From Strongyloides papillosus (taxonomy: Eukaryota; Nematoda; Chromadorea; Rhabditida; Strongyloididae), in contig SRSI01000004.1 in the NCBI GenBank assembly GCA_005656395.1, forward strand, positions 620,001 through 684,000: DNA of 64,000 bases, given 5' to 3'. The notes beneath the pieces were generated by a model that did not search any database, was not told where the DNA came from, and saw nothing but the letters and a program-made list of their open reading frames with translations. Numbering within the stretch: position 1 is the stretch's first letter; each line of letters opens with the position of its first letter. The translations under genes were made by a program, and so were the position numbers. Shown here in pieces: positions 1-9,598 of this stretch.

Positions 1-977
1 TATTTGGAGCATTATATAAGTTAAAAATTTTCAACTACTTTTCACTGATATTAAATATTTTTTAAAGAGTTTTATATTGAATTCGACAAATTTATTTAAT
101 CATATAATCTATTAGAAAATATAACATATTGAAAAATAGAATAATTGACATTAACTTTGAATGATCAAATATAAAAAGTGCTCTTAAAAATAAAAATATC
201 AAAAAGAAAAAGTAATTATATTTTATTAATGATCCGTTTTTTTAATAATATTTGTTGATGAATGATTGTTTTATTTAGATATTGATGACATCTATATTGT
301 ATAAAAGAAGTTGTTTTTACTTTAATAAAACATATATGACTTACCAATAATTTATTTACTTTATATTTTTATTAAACTATTAACAATATTAAATAATTTT
401 TTAAATACATACTATCATTAATAAATATAGTTAACAGCTAAAAACCTTTTAAGAATATGAGAAATGCATTTTTTTATCCAATATAAATTCATAAAAAGTA
501 CTATAAAATATACATTTTATTTTTTGAAGTTAAACATTTCTTATATATAGAAGTATTTATAATTTCATTTATATCAGAGTCCCGGAAAATCTATAAAATT
601 ATCAATAATAAAAAAATGAAATAAGATTTCGAACTTCAGAGATAAATTAACATTTCAAAATATTCTTCTACGACTTTCATTCAAAGTACTCAAAAATTGA
701 AGTAAAAATTAACCCTTTTTGCATTATGAACATATTCCTACTAAAAATGGATAGTATACATATGTGAAGTGTATATTAAATATTTTTCCAAACAATGTAA
801 CTTTTTAAATGCATATTTTTTAATTTTATTTTAATTCTTTGCAATAAAAAATAAAAATTACAATATATTTGTAGATTTGATTAACATATATATGTAATAT
901 TCTTATAAAAGTCACTATTATTATTTTATAATTTATATATTTTTATTATTTACACATTATTTTTCTTGACTATTACA
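1..977. other. AT-rich stretch without a recognisable gene
   Basis: Very AT-rich DNA with no convincing reading frame, RNA gene or repeat array. It contains the upstream region of the small gene starting at 978, but I see no clear promoter motif or splice acceptor in it. Confidence 0.5.
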
Positions 978-1382
978 ATGTTCAACGAAAAAGAAGAAGA
1001 TCCCTGGGCCATTAAATCCGTTTGCACCTTCACAAAACTCGACGATGAATCACCACCAAATATTGATGGAGAAAAATTCTTCAAAAGTATGTTATTGAAG
1101 AATAGATTTTACTTTTTTTTCATTCTAGAATTTAGAGAGGAAATAGACAATGCGAGAGCAAAACAATATGCTAGATATGAAGAAGTGTATAATCCTTATG
1201 ACACTTTGTACGACGAAGAATGTAAAATAGTTCAGTTTTCTGACATGGATGCAAGAATAACCACTATAATAAATGATTTTCATGGTGATACTAATAAGCA
1301 TAATGAAACTTCAAATGAAGATGAATTACTAAATTTAATAAATGAAATCGAGAAAGTAAAAATAATAGATTGGGATAATTAA
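978..1382 (+). CDS. Small acidic orphan protein, two exons
   Basis: Predicted 120-residue soluble protein of unknown function. The first ATG in the open frame is at 978; the frame is open upstream only from a TTG. A 42-nt intron (1087-1128, GTATGT...CTAG) interrupts it and leaves the frame open if retained because 42 is a multiple of three. Joining 978-1086 to 1129-1382 gives 121 codons including the stop. The protein is rich in Glu, Asp and Tyr, has a Lys/Arg/Glu-rich helix-like middle, and ends in an acidic tail with Trp. No signal peptide or membrane segment is visible. I do not recognise a family. It is supported by low-AT codon content relative to its flanks and by good splice signals. 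Confidence 0.6.
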   Translation: MFNEKEEDPWAIKSVCTFTKLDDESPPNIDGEKFFKSMLLKNRFYFFFILEFREEIDNARAKQYARYEEVYNPYDTLYDEECKIVQFSDMDARITTIINDFHGDTNKHNETSNEDELLNLINEIEKVKIIDWDN

Positions 1383-1838
1383 ATGAAATAATGACTGTCA
1401 ACAATAATTAAATTTAAAGATACATTACGATCATACAAAAATTATAAACTATTAGCAAGATTTTAATCTGAATACCATAGAGTTATATTGTTATAGAGCT
1501 AGCTATAAAATAGAATTTTATTTTATAAAAGTGTAATCAAATTTTAAGAAAATTTATTTATAAAGAAAATATTAAAATTACTAAGATCATTTAGCTTATG
1601 AATACTTACAATTCGTATTTATTTACAATCTAAAGCTTTAAATAAGTGCATTAATACTACTAAAATTATTATGTGTTTGTATTCCGTTGGAATAATAATC
1701 ATACTATACCATTTATTTTAATGAATTGGATAATAAATAGTCGTTTAATACAATTATTTTTTTGTAGATGGGCAAAAAGCTAGATAACAAACCAAAATTT
1801 ATTACATAAAATAAATATTTAATCTAAGCATAGAATTT

Positions 1839-2594
1839 TTTTAAATCACGTTTTTTGAGTCAGTCGAACATTTTTTTAAAATTTGATACAACACAAATTT
1901 GTAACCCCCCATTTTTATTTTATTAATAAAAAGAGCAACTAAAATAATGTATGTTGGCAGATTTATTCAGTCTGAAACTTTGAGATACAGGAACTGCAGT
2001 AATACAGGGTCGGAAAAATTTATTTTTACAAGTTTCCGGTAAATAGATTTTTTTTTAAAATAAATATTGTTTCTAGGGGTAATTTTTCATGAAAAAACGA
2101 ATGAACAAAGTGAAAACATGCGTTTTTTTTCATTTTTGTACTCATACTCAAAAACATATTGTGTTACACTTTTTATTTTTTATTATTTGTTGAATCTAGA
2201 TGTAAAATTACATGAAAAATCGAATAAGCATAGTGAGAACATGCGTTTCTTTGATTTTTGTACTCAAAAAATGAAAAAAACTATAAAAAAATTTCAAAAG
2301 ACAATAAAGACGGAAATTTACGTATCTGAAAGTATTCTCATTCGTTTTCTTATAAAGAATTACCCCTAGAAACAATATTTATTTTTAAAAAAACTTATTT
2401 ACCGGAAACTTATAAAAATCAATTTTTCCGACATTGAGTCACTGTAGCTTCTGTATCTCAAAGTTTCAGACCGAATGAATTTGCCTACATACATTATTTT
2501 AGTTGCTCTTTCTATTAATGAAATAAAAACGGGGGGTAAAATTTTCCAGTTGTACCTCTAATGTCTGATTGACTCACAAAACGTGTTTTAAAAT
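1839..2594. mobile_element. Fold-back (long inverted repeat) element
   Basis: Two arms of about 260 bp, 1839-2104 and 2336-2594, are near-perfect reverse complements with scattered mismatches. Matching landmarks include a cacgtttt..gagtca block at the outer ends, a run of C (left, ~1903) opposite a run of G (right, ~2531), a tctgaaactttgagataca block, tttccggtaaat, and ttgtttctaggggtaat at the inner ends. The ~230-bp loop holds a second, direct repeat. This is the shape of a fold-back or MITE-like non-autonomous transposon. The 100-residue open frame spanning 2067-2369 lies across this repeat and is not credible as a gene. No target-site duplication could be fixed by eye. Confidence 0.8.
2072..2270 (+). 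repeat. Internal direct repeat inside the fold-back element
   Basis: Copy A (about 2072-2154) and copy B (about 2195-2270) share the order tctag..gtaa, acatgaaaaa/catgaaaaaa, cgaat, aacatgcgttt and tttttgtactca, with a period of about 123 bp. Copy A overlaps the inner end of the left inverted arm. The element therefore combines inverted and direct duplication, suggesting that its loop grew by a tandem duplication. Confidence 0.7.
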
Positions 2595-4186
2595 AATTTA
2601 ATGAATGAATCTTCCACACAACTACTATTACCGAAATCCATTATTGGCCGATTTGTATGATTAATTTTTTCTTGCGGTTAGAAATTTGCTGACTCATGCT
2701 TACCGTGGGCATTGAATTGAAATATTAATCATTAATGAATTATAAATTTTTTCTACATATACTTCTAAACATTATTGGTATCATCAAATTTGGAATTTCA
2801 AGAACTTTATTTATTATTTCTTTAATTTTTGATTATTAAAAAATTATTTCATTTAAAAAATGTTAAGATTTTCTCATCAAATTTTGCTAGTAAAATAATG
2901 TTTCTTAAATTGCATATTTGCTGTACTTTGTTAAATGTATTAATTACATTTTTATTTACTAATGTTAAAAAAACAAAGTAATTTTTTATACACATAAGAG
3001 CCACAGAATATTTTCAATTTTCACGTACCAATACATTTCTTTATAATTTTAGCCGTTATTAAGGTATCAAAAAATAGGTTAGTTGTTAAGAACATCAAGT
3101 AATTTTTTTAGTTTCTTCTTGGAATAACCTACTTGTTATTGAAAAATTAAAATAAATAGATTTGTATTAAATTTTACAAAAAATTATAATCTTTTTGTAG
3201 TTTCGATAATCAAGTGACATTTTATATCGCAGTTTAATTAAACATACGAAACATTAAAATGACAATATAAGAGGTGTTGAAAACGATAAGTATTAAAATT
3301 ATTTCTATAATCTATACATAACAAGTAATTTAACATTTCTAACAATAAAAAATTATAATCTTAAAAGTGAAAGTTTTTAATATAGATAAAATCTTATAGA
3401 GAGTAAAATTTCAATACTTAGTATGTGCAAAATACATTGTATGAAAAGCAAAAAATATCAAAGTAAACTTCATAAATAAAAGCATAAAAGTTACATCTTG
3501 AACTGATGATACTTCTATTTATCAATAAAAGTTTCAATAAAGACAAGGAGATTTTTTTTAGGAAATTAAAATTTGATTATGTGAATTTTCTAGATAGTCT
3601 TTAAGTTGATCTATCCTTTAAAAAATAACATGAATATGAAAGAAAATTAATGTTCATTTAATGCTTGTTAAAACGATTATAAATAATTTGATAAATTATG
3701 ATTATTTTGTATTTTTTTATCTCTTGAAATGTAAAAAATCACACAAAAATATTTCTTAAATATCAATGTTTTGTAAGTAATATAAATATTTAGTGATGAA
3801 TATTTATTTAAATGAAAGACATTATTATCATTTAACACATCTAAAAGCAAAAAATTTATTTCAAGTTCTACAAAAAATTTTTCGTTTTTATAGATGTGTT
3901 AAGTATTTAAAAAAACACTACATCTCCAAAGTTCAAATTCTTTTTCTATACATTTATCCATTTTTTATTTATAATTTTATCTATATCTATTAATCAAAAA
4001 TTATTTGATACATTAAAAATAGTTCTTGAGAAACAAATTAAAAACAATGTTAATAAATATTTTGAAAAAATGTTGTTATTGAAGGTTTTTAATATTTTTT
4101 AGTTTAACATTCTTAATTATCATAATAAAAAGAAAATAAATGGAATTATATATAAAGAAACGTTTAAGAAAATTTATCACTAAAAA
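2595..4186. other. AT-rich intergenic DNA
   Basis: No gene supported. A 66-residue open frame at 3793-3993 has low-complexity Tyr/Phe/Ile composition typical of chance frames in AT-rich DNA. The region ends at the start of the transposase-derived frame. Confidence 0.5.
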
Positions 4187-5332
4187 ATGGTTAAGTTAAC
4201 TACATACAATTTCCTTATATTTTCTTTATTTTTATCTATAGTTGTTAAAACTTCAGAGAGCTATTCTATCTCAGAACGTATAAAAATAGTAGAACTTTAT
4301 TACGCAAACAAATGTTCTGCCTCTTTAACTCAAAAAGCTTATAGAAAACATTTCAATGTTGGTACAGCACCTAGTAGTAGTACAATAAGGAATATGGTTA
4401 AACGTTTTGAAGAACGAGGATCTGTTAAGGATTTACGTCGTTCTGGAATATCACGAACTGGAACTAGTGATGAAAATGCATTACTCGTTAGAGAAAGTTT
4501 AAATGAAAATAGTCAATTATCAGTAAGGAGACGAGCAAAAGAATTGTGCATTCCAAGGACAACTCTTGCACGTATTATTAACCAAGAATTGTATTTATTC
4601 CCATATAAAATGCAGGTAGCACAAAGAATTGAAGCAATTGATAAGGCAAAACGATTGGAGTACGTCAGTAAGATAAAAAATCTTATAGAACAGGATGAAC
4701 ATTTTATTGATAAGCTAATTATGAGCAGTGAGGCAGATTTTTATTTAAATGGCTTAATTTATAAACATAACTGTAAGATATGGGGTATGGGTGATCCTAG
4801 AGCTGTTGATAGAAGTGAAAGAGAGGGAAAGAAAGTTACTGTTTGGTGCGGCATAACATCATCACGAGTTATAGGACCATACTTTTTTGAGAATGAAAGT
4901 GGTAGTCAAGAAACTGTAAGTGCTCAAAATTACAGGGATATGATACAAAACTATTTGATGCCTGAATTGGAAGATACAAAAGGGATTTGGTTCACACAAG
5001 ATGAGTATCCTGCTCATAATGACAGGAAAGCAATAAATTTACTAAAAACAATTTTTGACAATAGACTTATATCAATGAATAGTATTGTTAAATGGCCTGG
5101 TTATTCACCAGATCTACTGGCAACCGATTTTTTCTTGTGGGGATATTTAAAAGAGCGTGTTTTTGAGAGTAATCCAAAAACATTAGAAGATTTAAAGAGT
5201 AATATAGAAAATGCGATTGATGGGATTGAGAAAAGCACATTAAAGAAAGTTTTTCAAAATGTTATTGAAAGAGTGCGCCTCTGTGAACAATCTAATGGCG
5301 GTCATTTAAACGATGTTATTCATAATATTTAG
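4187..5332 (+). CDS. Mariner/DD41D transposase-like protein with signal-peptide-like N-terminus
   Basis: An uninterrupted 381-codon frame. Residues 27-135 form the two helix-turn-helix segments of the mariner/Tc1 family: a SxSERIKIVELYY start, TQKAYRKHF, then a second HTH with SVRRRAKELCIPRTTL. Residues 175-370 are the RNase H-like DDE_3 domain: KHNCKIWG, the catalytic Asp272 in FTQDEYPAHN, Asp314 in SPDLLATDFFLWG, and the usual GGHLNDVI end. The Asp272-Asp314 spacing is that of the DD41D group. The first catalytic Asp, normally in a SDEAHF context, is Ser181 here (SSEADF), so strand transfer is probably lost. Residues 1-25 look like a secretory signal (Lys near the start, a FLIFSLFLSIVV core, then a polar SES), which is foreign to transposases. 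The only ATG upstream of the HTH is the first one. No terminal inverted repeats were found nearby. It may be an exapted gene or a decayed copy with a chance leader; an acceptor-like aaaacttcag at ~4254 leaves a spliced upstream exon possible. Confidence 0.75.
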   Translation: MVKLTTYNFLIFSLFLSIVVKTSESYSISERIKIVELYYANKCSASLTQKAYRKHFNVGTAPSSSTIRNMVKRFEERGSVKDLRRSGISRTGTSDENALLVRESLNENSQLSVRRRAKELCIPRTTLARIINQELYLFPYKMQVAQRIEAIDKAKRLEYVSKIKNLIEQDEHFIDKLIMSSEADFYLNGLIYKHNCKIWGMGDPRAVDRSEREGKKVTVWCGITSSRVIGPYFFENESGSQETVSAQNYRDMIQNYLMPELEDTKGIWFTQDEYPAHNDRKAINLLKTIFDNRLISMNSIVKWPGYSPDLLATDFFLWGYLKERVFESNPKTLEDLKSNIENAIDGIEKSTLKKVFQNVIERVRLCEQSNGGHLNDVIHNI

Positions 5333-5637
5333 TTAATATTTCTCAATCAAAAACCATTAATATAATCTTTTTTTTAAAATTTTAGTATGTTTATCTTTTA
5401 ATAAATACTAATATTTTATCATAAATATCTATGATTTTCTTTAACGTTGTTTATTTAAAACGATTTAGAAATATAACTATATATCTTTAAATCAGATGTG
5501 TATAAAAAGATTTAAAAAATATAGATTATAAACAAAGTTATTAAAATCTATGATTTTTCTTATTAACGTTTGTATTATCTTTAAAATTAAATATACATTT
5601 TTCACTTTTCAAAATAATATATATAAATTTATATCTA
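5333..5637. other. Intergenic, with short direct repeat
   Basis: A 305-bp gap between convergent genes. An imperfect direct repeat is visible: aatatctatgattttcttta..acgttgtt near 5424 and aaatctatgatttttctta..acgtttgt near 5545. It may be a remnant of a mobile element or chance in AT-rich DNA. Nothing else is seen. Confidence 0.35.
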
Positions 5638-7783
5638 TTAATAATTTGACATAAGAGCCTCCTCAACACACAATATTTCTTCCTCCTTCGTTGATATTTT
5701 TCTATATAGACAAATAATAAACAAAATTATTTGCAAAAATATTATTACAAAAAATATTATTACTACAAAATATTGGTAGTCGTTTAATTTTTTTTTACTC
5801 AACATATTGTCAACTGTACGTGTTGTTCTTTCAGAATGAATGCTTAGATTATCAGGTAGCAATAATCCTACCCTCCCTTGAACAATACTTGGAATTTCAA
5901 TACCAATTCCAACATCATTTACTGATAAAACTTTAACATCTATCAATTGAAATGGTTTATCTTCCTTAAAAGAGATATACTCACTATTTTTAAATGGATC
6001 ATCTACCTTCTTAACATTCCATTTGCCATTTGATGAAGACTTGTAGTGAATTTCATAACCAAAATTTGGCCCATTCCATTCTTCACGTTGAATCGTATTC
6101 CAGTAAACTATTATACTGTTAAATTCGTCACTCTCAATTCTAACATCTGTAGGATGATTATATGGATAATCTGGTGATGTTGTACAAATTTCATTTGCTA
6201 AAGTCGGCACACTATCTCCAATAGAATTTCTGGCAAAGATTCTAAATTGATAATGGCAGTAAGGTTTTAAGTCAATTTGTACAGTAGATAGAACAATTCT
6301 CATATTATTATCAATATATTCATGATTTTCAGCAGTAACAGGATTTGGATGAGTTATCCATGATGTACTATCATTGTATGAATCAATTAAATATTGAATC
6401 CAAAATTCCATAACAGGTGAATAAAGGTAAGCATTTTCAAAATATTCAAAATGAATTTTGGCATATCTTTCGTTTTGGTTACATTCAATAACAGAAGCTA
6501 ATTTAACTGGATTAGGTACATCTATTATTATAATTTGAAAATTTTTTTCAATATAATTAAGCTTTGTTGAAACTTTGCATTTAACAGAATTAAAACTATT
6601 TATTTTTGTATTTTTAAGAATTAGAGTATCATTTTTTACCATCTCATAGTCAATTTTTCCTTTATCAATACGTTTATTATCAATAAACCATTCATAAAAG
6701 ACAGGTAACTTCTCATCATGTATAACTTTACATGATAAATTTAAATTGCGACTTGCTAAATGTACAATTGATGTATCATTCTCTACAATAAATCTTGTTT
6801 TATTTCTCACAATAACATTTACATTTCCTTCATCAAAACCATATTTATTTTTTCCTGTACATGAATAATTACCCTCACTACTACGATCAACATACTTTAG
6901 CCGTATCTTCGATTTATTTTTATTACCTGTTCTAACAACTTCATAAGCTACATTTTTAAAACCTTCCCATATTATATTGGCAGTTGGTATTGAAGAAAAT
7001 TCACAAAACATGACTACATCGCTACCCTCTATCACTTCAACATCATTTGATTTTTTTATCAATTTTGGTTTAAATTCTATAATATTTACATAAAAATTGC
7101 TCCATAAATATCCATGTTTATTCTCAGCTTTACATTGATATATTGAGTTATCTCCAGCTCCATACATTCCATGACTTATATTTAGTAATACTAATTGATT
7201 GTCTTTTACAAAATACTTCTCCATCAAATCATTTATTTTTATACCATTTCTATAAAAAGTAATTTGCGGTTTTGGTTTTCCTGTTGCATTACAAAAAATT
7301 ATTAATTTATCGCCTTCACTTGCATTAACATCAACTGGAGGCTTATATTTCCATTTGGGTGGTTCTAAAAAAATTACACTATATACAATAGACAATAAAA
7401 AATATACAATACCTTCAATAGTTACAAAAAACGTTCTGTTGATGGAGGGATGGGTATTAAAATTACAATTATATTTTCCACCTTTATTAAATGTTACATT
7501 AAAAAATAACGATTTTTTATTATTTTCAAACCAATATCCATGTTTATTATCGATAATTAAATTATCATTATGATACCACTTAGGGTATGCATGTGAACTA
7601 TAAAAACATTTACTATATTAAATTTTATACCTACAAAGGTGAAGCAAAACAATTTAAACTATGTGTACTGCCAACAACAGCTATAGATGATGTTTGATAA
7701 CGATAGTTTTCCAAAATTTTTAAACTAACTTTTTTTATTAAAAATGCTAATAAAAAAACTTGAAAGTTAATATTAACATTCAT
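5638..7783 (-). CDS. Shortened L1CAM-type cell adhesion paralogue
   Basis: Predicted type I membrane protein of 686 residues in three exons on the minus strand: 7635-7783, 7413-7597 and 5638-7364, with introns of 37 and 48 nt; all phases fit. The ATG at 7783 opens a hydrophobic signal-like segment (MNVNINFQVFLLAFLI) directly before the half-domain that corresponds to the end of Ig2/start of Ig3 in the neighbouring SAX-7-like gene. Then follow four Ig domains (about 35-111, 112-205, 206-300, 301-400) with paired Cys and YxC motifs, and two FnIII domains (about 400-610). FnIII 3-5 are absent; a ~30-residue linker leads to one TM (about 640-663) and a 19-residue tail without FIGQY. Alignment to the neighbour is clear: KPKWYHN / YPKWYHN, NKHGYLW, EEWNGPNFGYEI. 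It is probably a tandem partial duplicate, still open throughout, lacking ankyrin binding. Confidence 0.8.
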
Positions 7784-7955
7784 ATTGTAGTAATGATAAA
7801 ATTAAGGAAAATTTAAATAAGTTGTGTAGTGTTATATATCTTTATAAAGTGTGTCAATTAAATCACAACAAATTAACGTTCTTAACTTCATTTAATTATA
7901 TTATATATAATTTTTTTAATATTTATACAAGATTTAAATATAATTTTTTATTATG

Positions 7956-8537
7956 TTAAATTATTTTTCTTGTTCTCGGTCCAAAACTCATTATTGGCTT
8001 AGATATTTCTTTTCGTAATTGTGCCATTTTAACAATAATATTCTTCTCTATTGTCACATTACATATTCCTCTTATTTTTAAATCCAACGTCTTCTCAATA
8101 GACTCTCCAACACTTTCAGATAATTCTTTAACAATAACACTCATTGCTTGTTGATATTTGTGTATTGTTAACAAAAAGTTTAATCGATCATCTTTAACAT
8201 TACATGAATCAATTGCAATTTTTACTTTACTATTTATAATGTTAACTTCTTCATCTATTTGGTACATTAAGGCTAAGATAACATCTTGAAAACTACTTCT
8301 AATATCAACTGAATTAAAATTGTTGTCGATTATTGCAAAAACGCAATTTTCTAATTTTTCAATTAATAAAAGCATCTGAGTGTAAAATAAAATATTTATT
8401 AAGATATTAAAAAAAATTACTTCAAGACATACATTTTTTTGAATATTCTCACAGGAAACAATTAACTCATTATCAAAAATATGTTTACCCTCAGCTTCAT
8501 ATAAATTACAATCCATAGATGAAAAGAATGATGACAT
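7956..8537 (-). CDS. Unrecognised small helical protein, two exons
   Basis: Predicted 174-residue soluble protein. Exons 8433-8537 and 7956-8375 flank a 57-nt intron (8376-8432, GTATGT...CTCAG) that contains no in-frame stop, so both spliced and unspliced forms are open; retention would insert a hydrophobic segment. The spliced product is mostly charged and helix-prone (IEKLENCV.., KELSESVGESIEK) with four or more Cys and a basic end (GPRTRKII). No domain is recognised. It lies 172 nt upstream of, and on the same strand as, the shortened L1CAM paralogue, so the two could share a transcript. Confidence 0.6.
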   Translation of the reverse strand: MSSFFSSMDCNLYEAEGKHIFDNELIVSCENIQKNVCLEVIFFNILINILFYTQMLLLIEKLENCVFAIIDNNFNSVDIRSSFQDVILALMYQIDEEVNIINSKVKIAIDSCNVKDDRLNFLLTIHKYQQAMSVIVKELSESVGESIEKTLDLKIRGICNVTIEKNIIVKMAQLRKEISKPIMSFGPRTRKII

Positions 8538-9598
8538 ATTGCTTATTGGTAGATAATAATTAATAATAAATTAATGAAATTTCGTTTGTAAACAATTAGT
8601 TAAAAAAAATTTATAAAATTATATTGTATAGATATTAATTTATATGTATCTGCCATTCAAAACAAGTTTAGAAATTGAATCAAGTATGACAAACAACAAA
8701 ATAGTTTTGTTTTAATTCTTTCAATCACTTCAATAGGGAATTAACAGTAGTAAAAAGAATTAATTGTTGATATATAAAGTATATAGAGATAAAATTGTAA
8801 TAACCTTTCTTATCAGATTAATTTATTGTTTAACCCTATATCATAAAAAGTTCATTTCCCCTCTTTCCATTGATCAGTTGTAAAATTTATAGAATTAAGT
8901 ATTAAGCTAGTATGAATAATATGATTTTTACATTTTATGTAAATTTTTTATATTAATCATCCACTAAAGGTAGTATAACAATTAATACAATTACAAGAAA
9001 AAAATAATTGATACAATATTTATTTATTATAGAAAAAAATTAAATTATGCAAAGCTTGCCAATGTAATAATATGAAAGAGATTGTGTGTGCATATTGATA
9101 TCAAATGATCATTCGCATATTATTAACAGTTTACGAGAACTAAAAGTTTGAGCAGAGAACATAAAATATGTATAAAAAGACGCACATAAGCTAATTATAA
9201 AAAAAGATAAAAAGTGAAAAGATAAAAAATGAAATTCAATAAATTTTGAAGTTACGTCAATTAGGTGCTTTCGGAGATTTATGGTAATATTTCGTTTAAA
9301 CTTTAAAATTGATAAAGTTTTACTTATTCTTAAAATAATTCTTGTTAACCGGTAGTGAAACATAAATTTTGCAAACAAGCTTTTATAATTTTTCATTTTA
9401 ATAAAATGTGGCTTGTATAAAAATTTGATTCTTTTTTTGAGATAAATCTAGGACAGATCATTAGGCGGACATATTCATAAATATCTTATTTTTTGTCTAG
9501 GCAATTTACTTGAAAGTAAATATTATTATAAATTTTAAAATGATTAACTTTATGATTTGTAATATTTACACCATTGATACTGTCTAAATTTTTATATT
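8538..9598. other. Intergenic AT-rich DNA
   Basis: No gene supported. A 95-residue frame on the minus strand at 9109-9396 has biased Leu/Phe/Ile/Lys composition and no recognisable motif; I treat it as chance. The 3' untranslated region of the SAX-7-like gene must start at 9598 and run leftward. Confidence 0.5.

Noticed and set aside
2067..2369. 100-residue open frame inside the fold-back element
   Set aside because: It runs across the inner ends of the inverted arms and the direct repeats; its composition is that of translated simple AT-rich DNA.
3793..3993. 66-residue open frame
   Set aside because: Tyr/Phe/Ile/Lys-rich, no motif, no splice partners; typical chance frame in AT-rich DNA.
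4081..5380. Terminal inverted repeats around the transposase frame
   Set aside because: A ggttttt..tttaac block upstream and its reverse-like counterpart downstream agree only loosely, at a level expected in AT-rich DNA.
9109..9396. 95-residue minus-strand frame downstream of sax-7
   Set aside because: Low-complexity Leu/Phe/Ile/Lys, no recognisable domain, and nothing around it suggests a gene.
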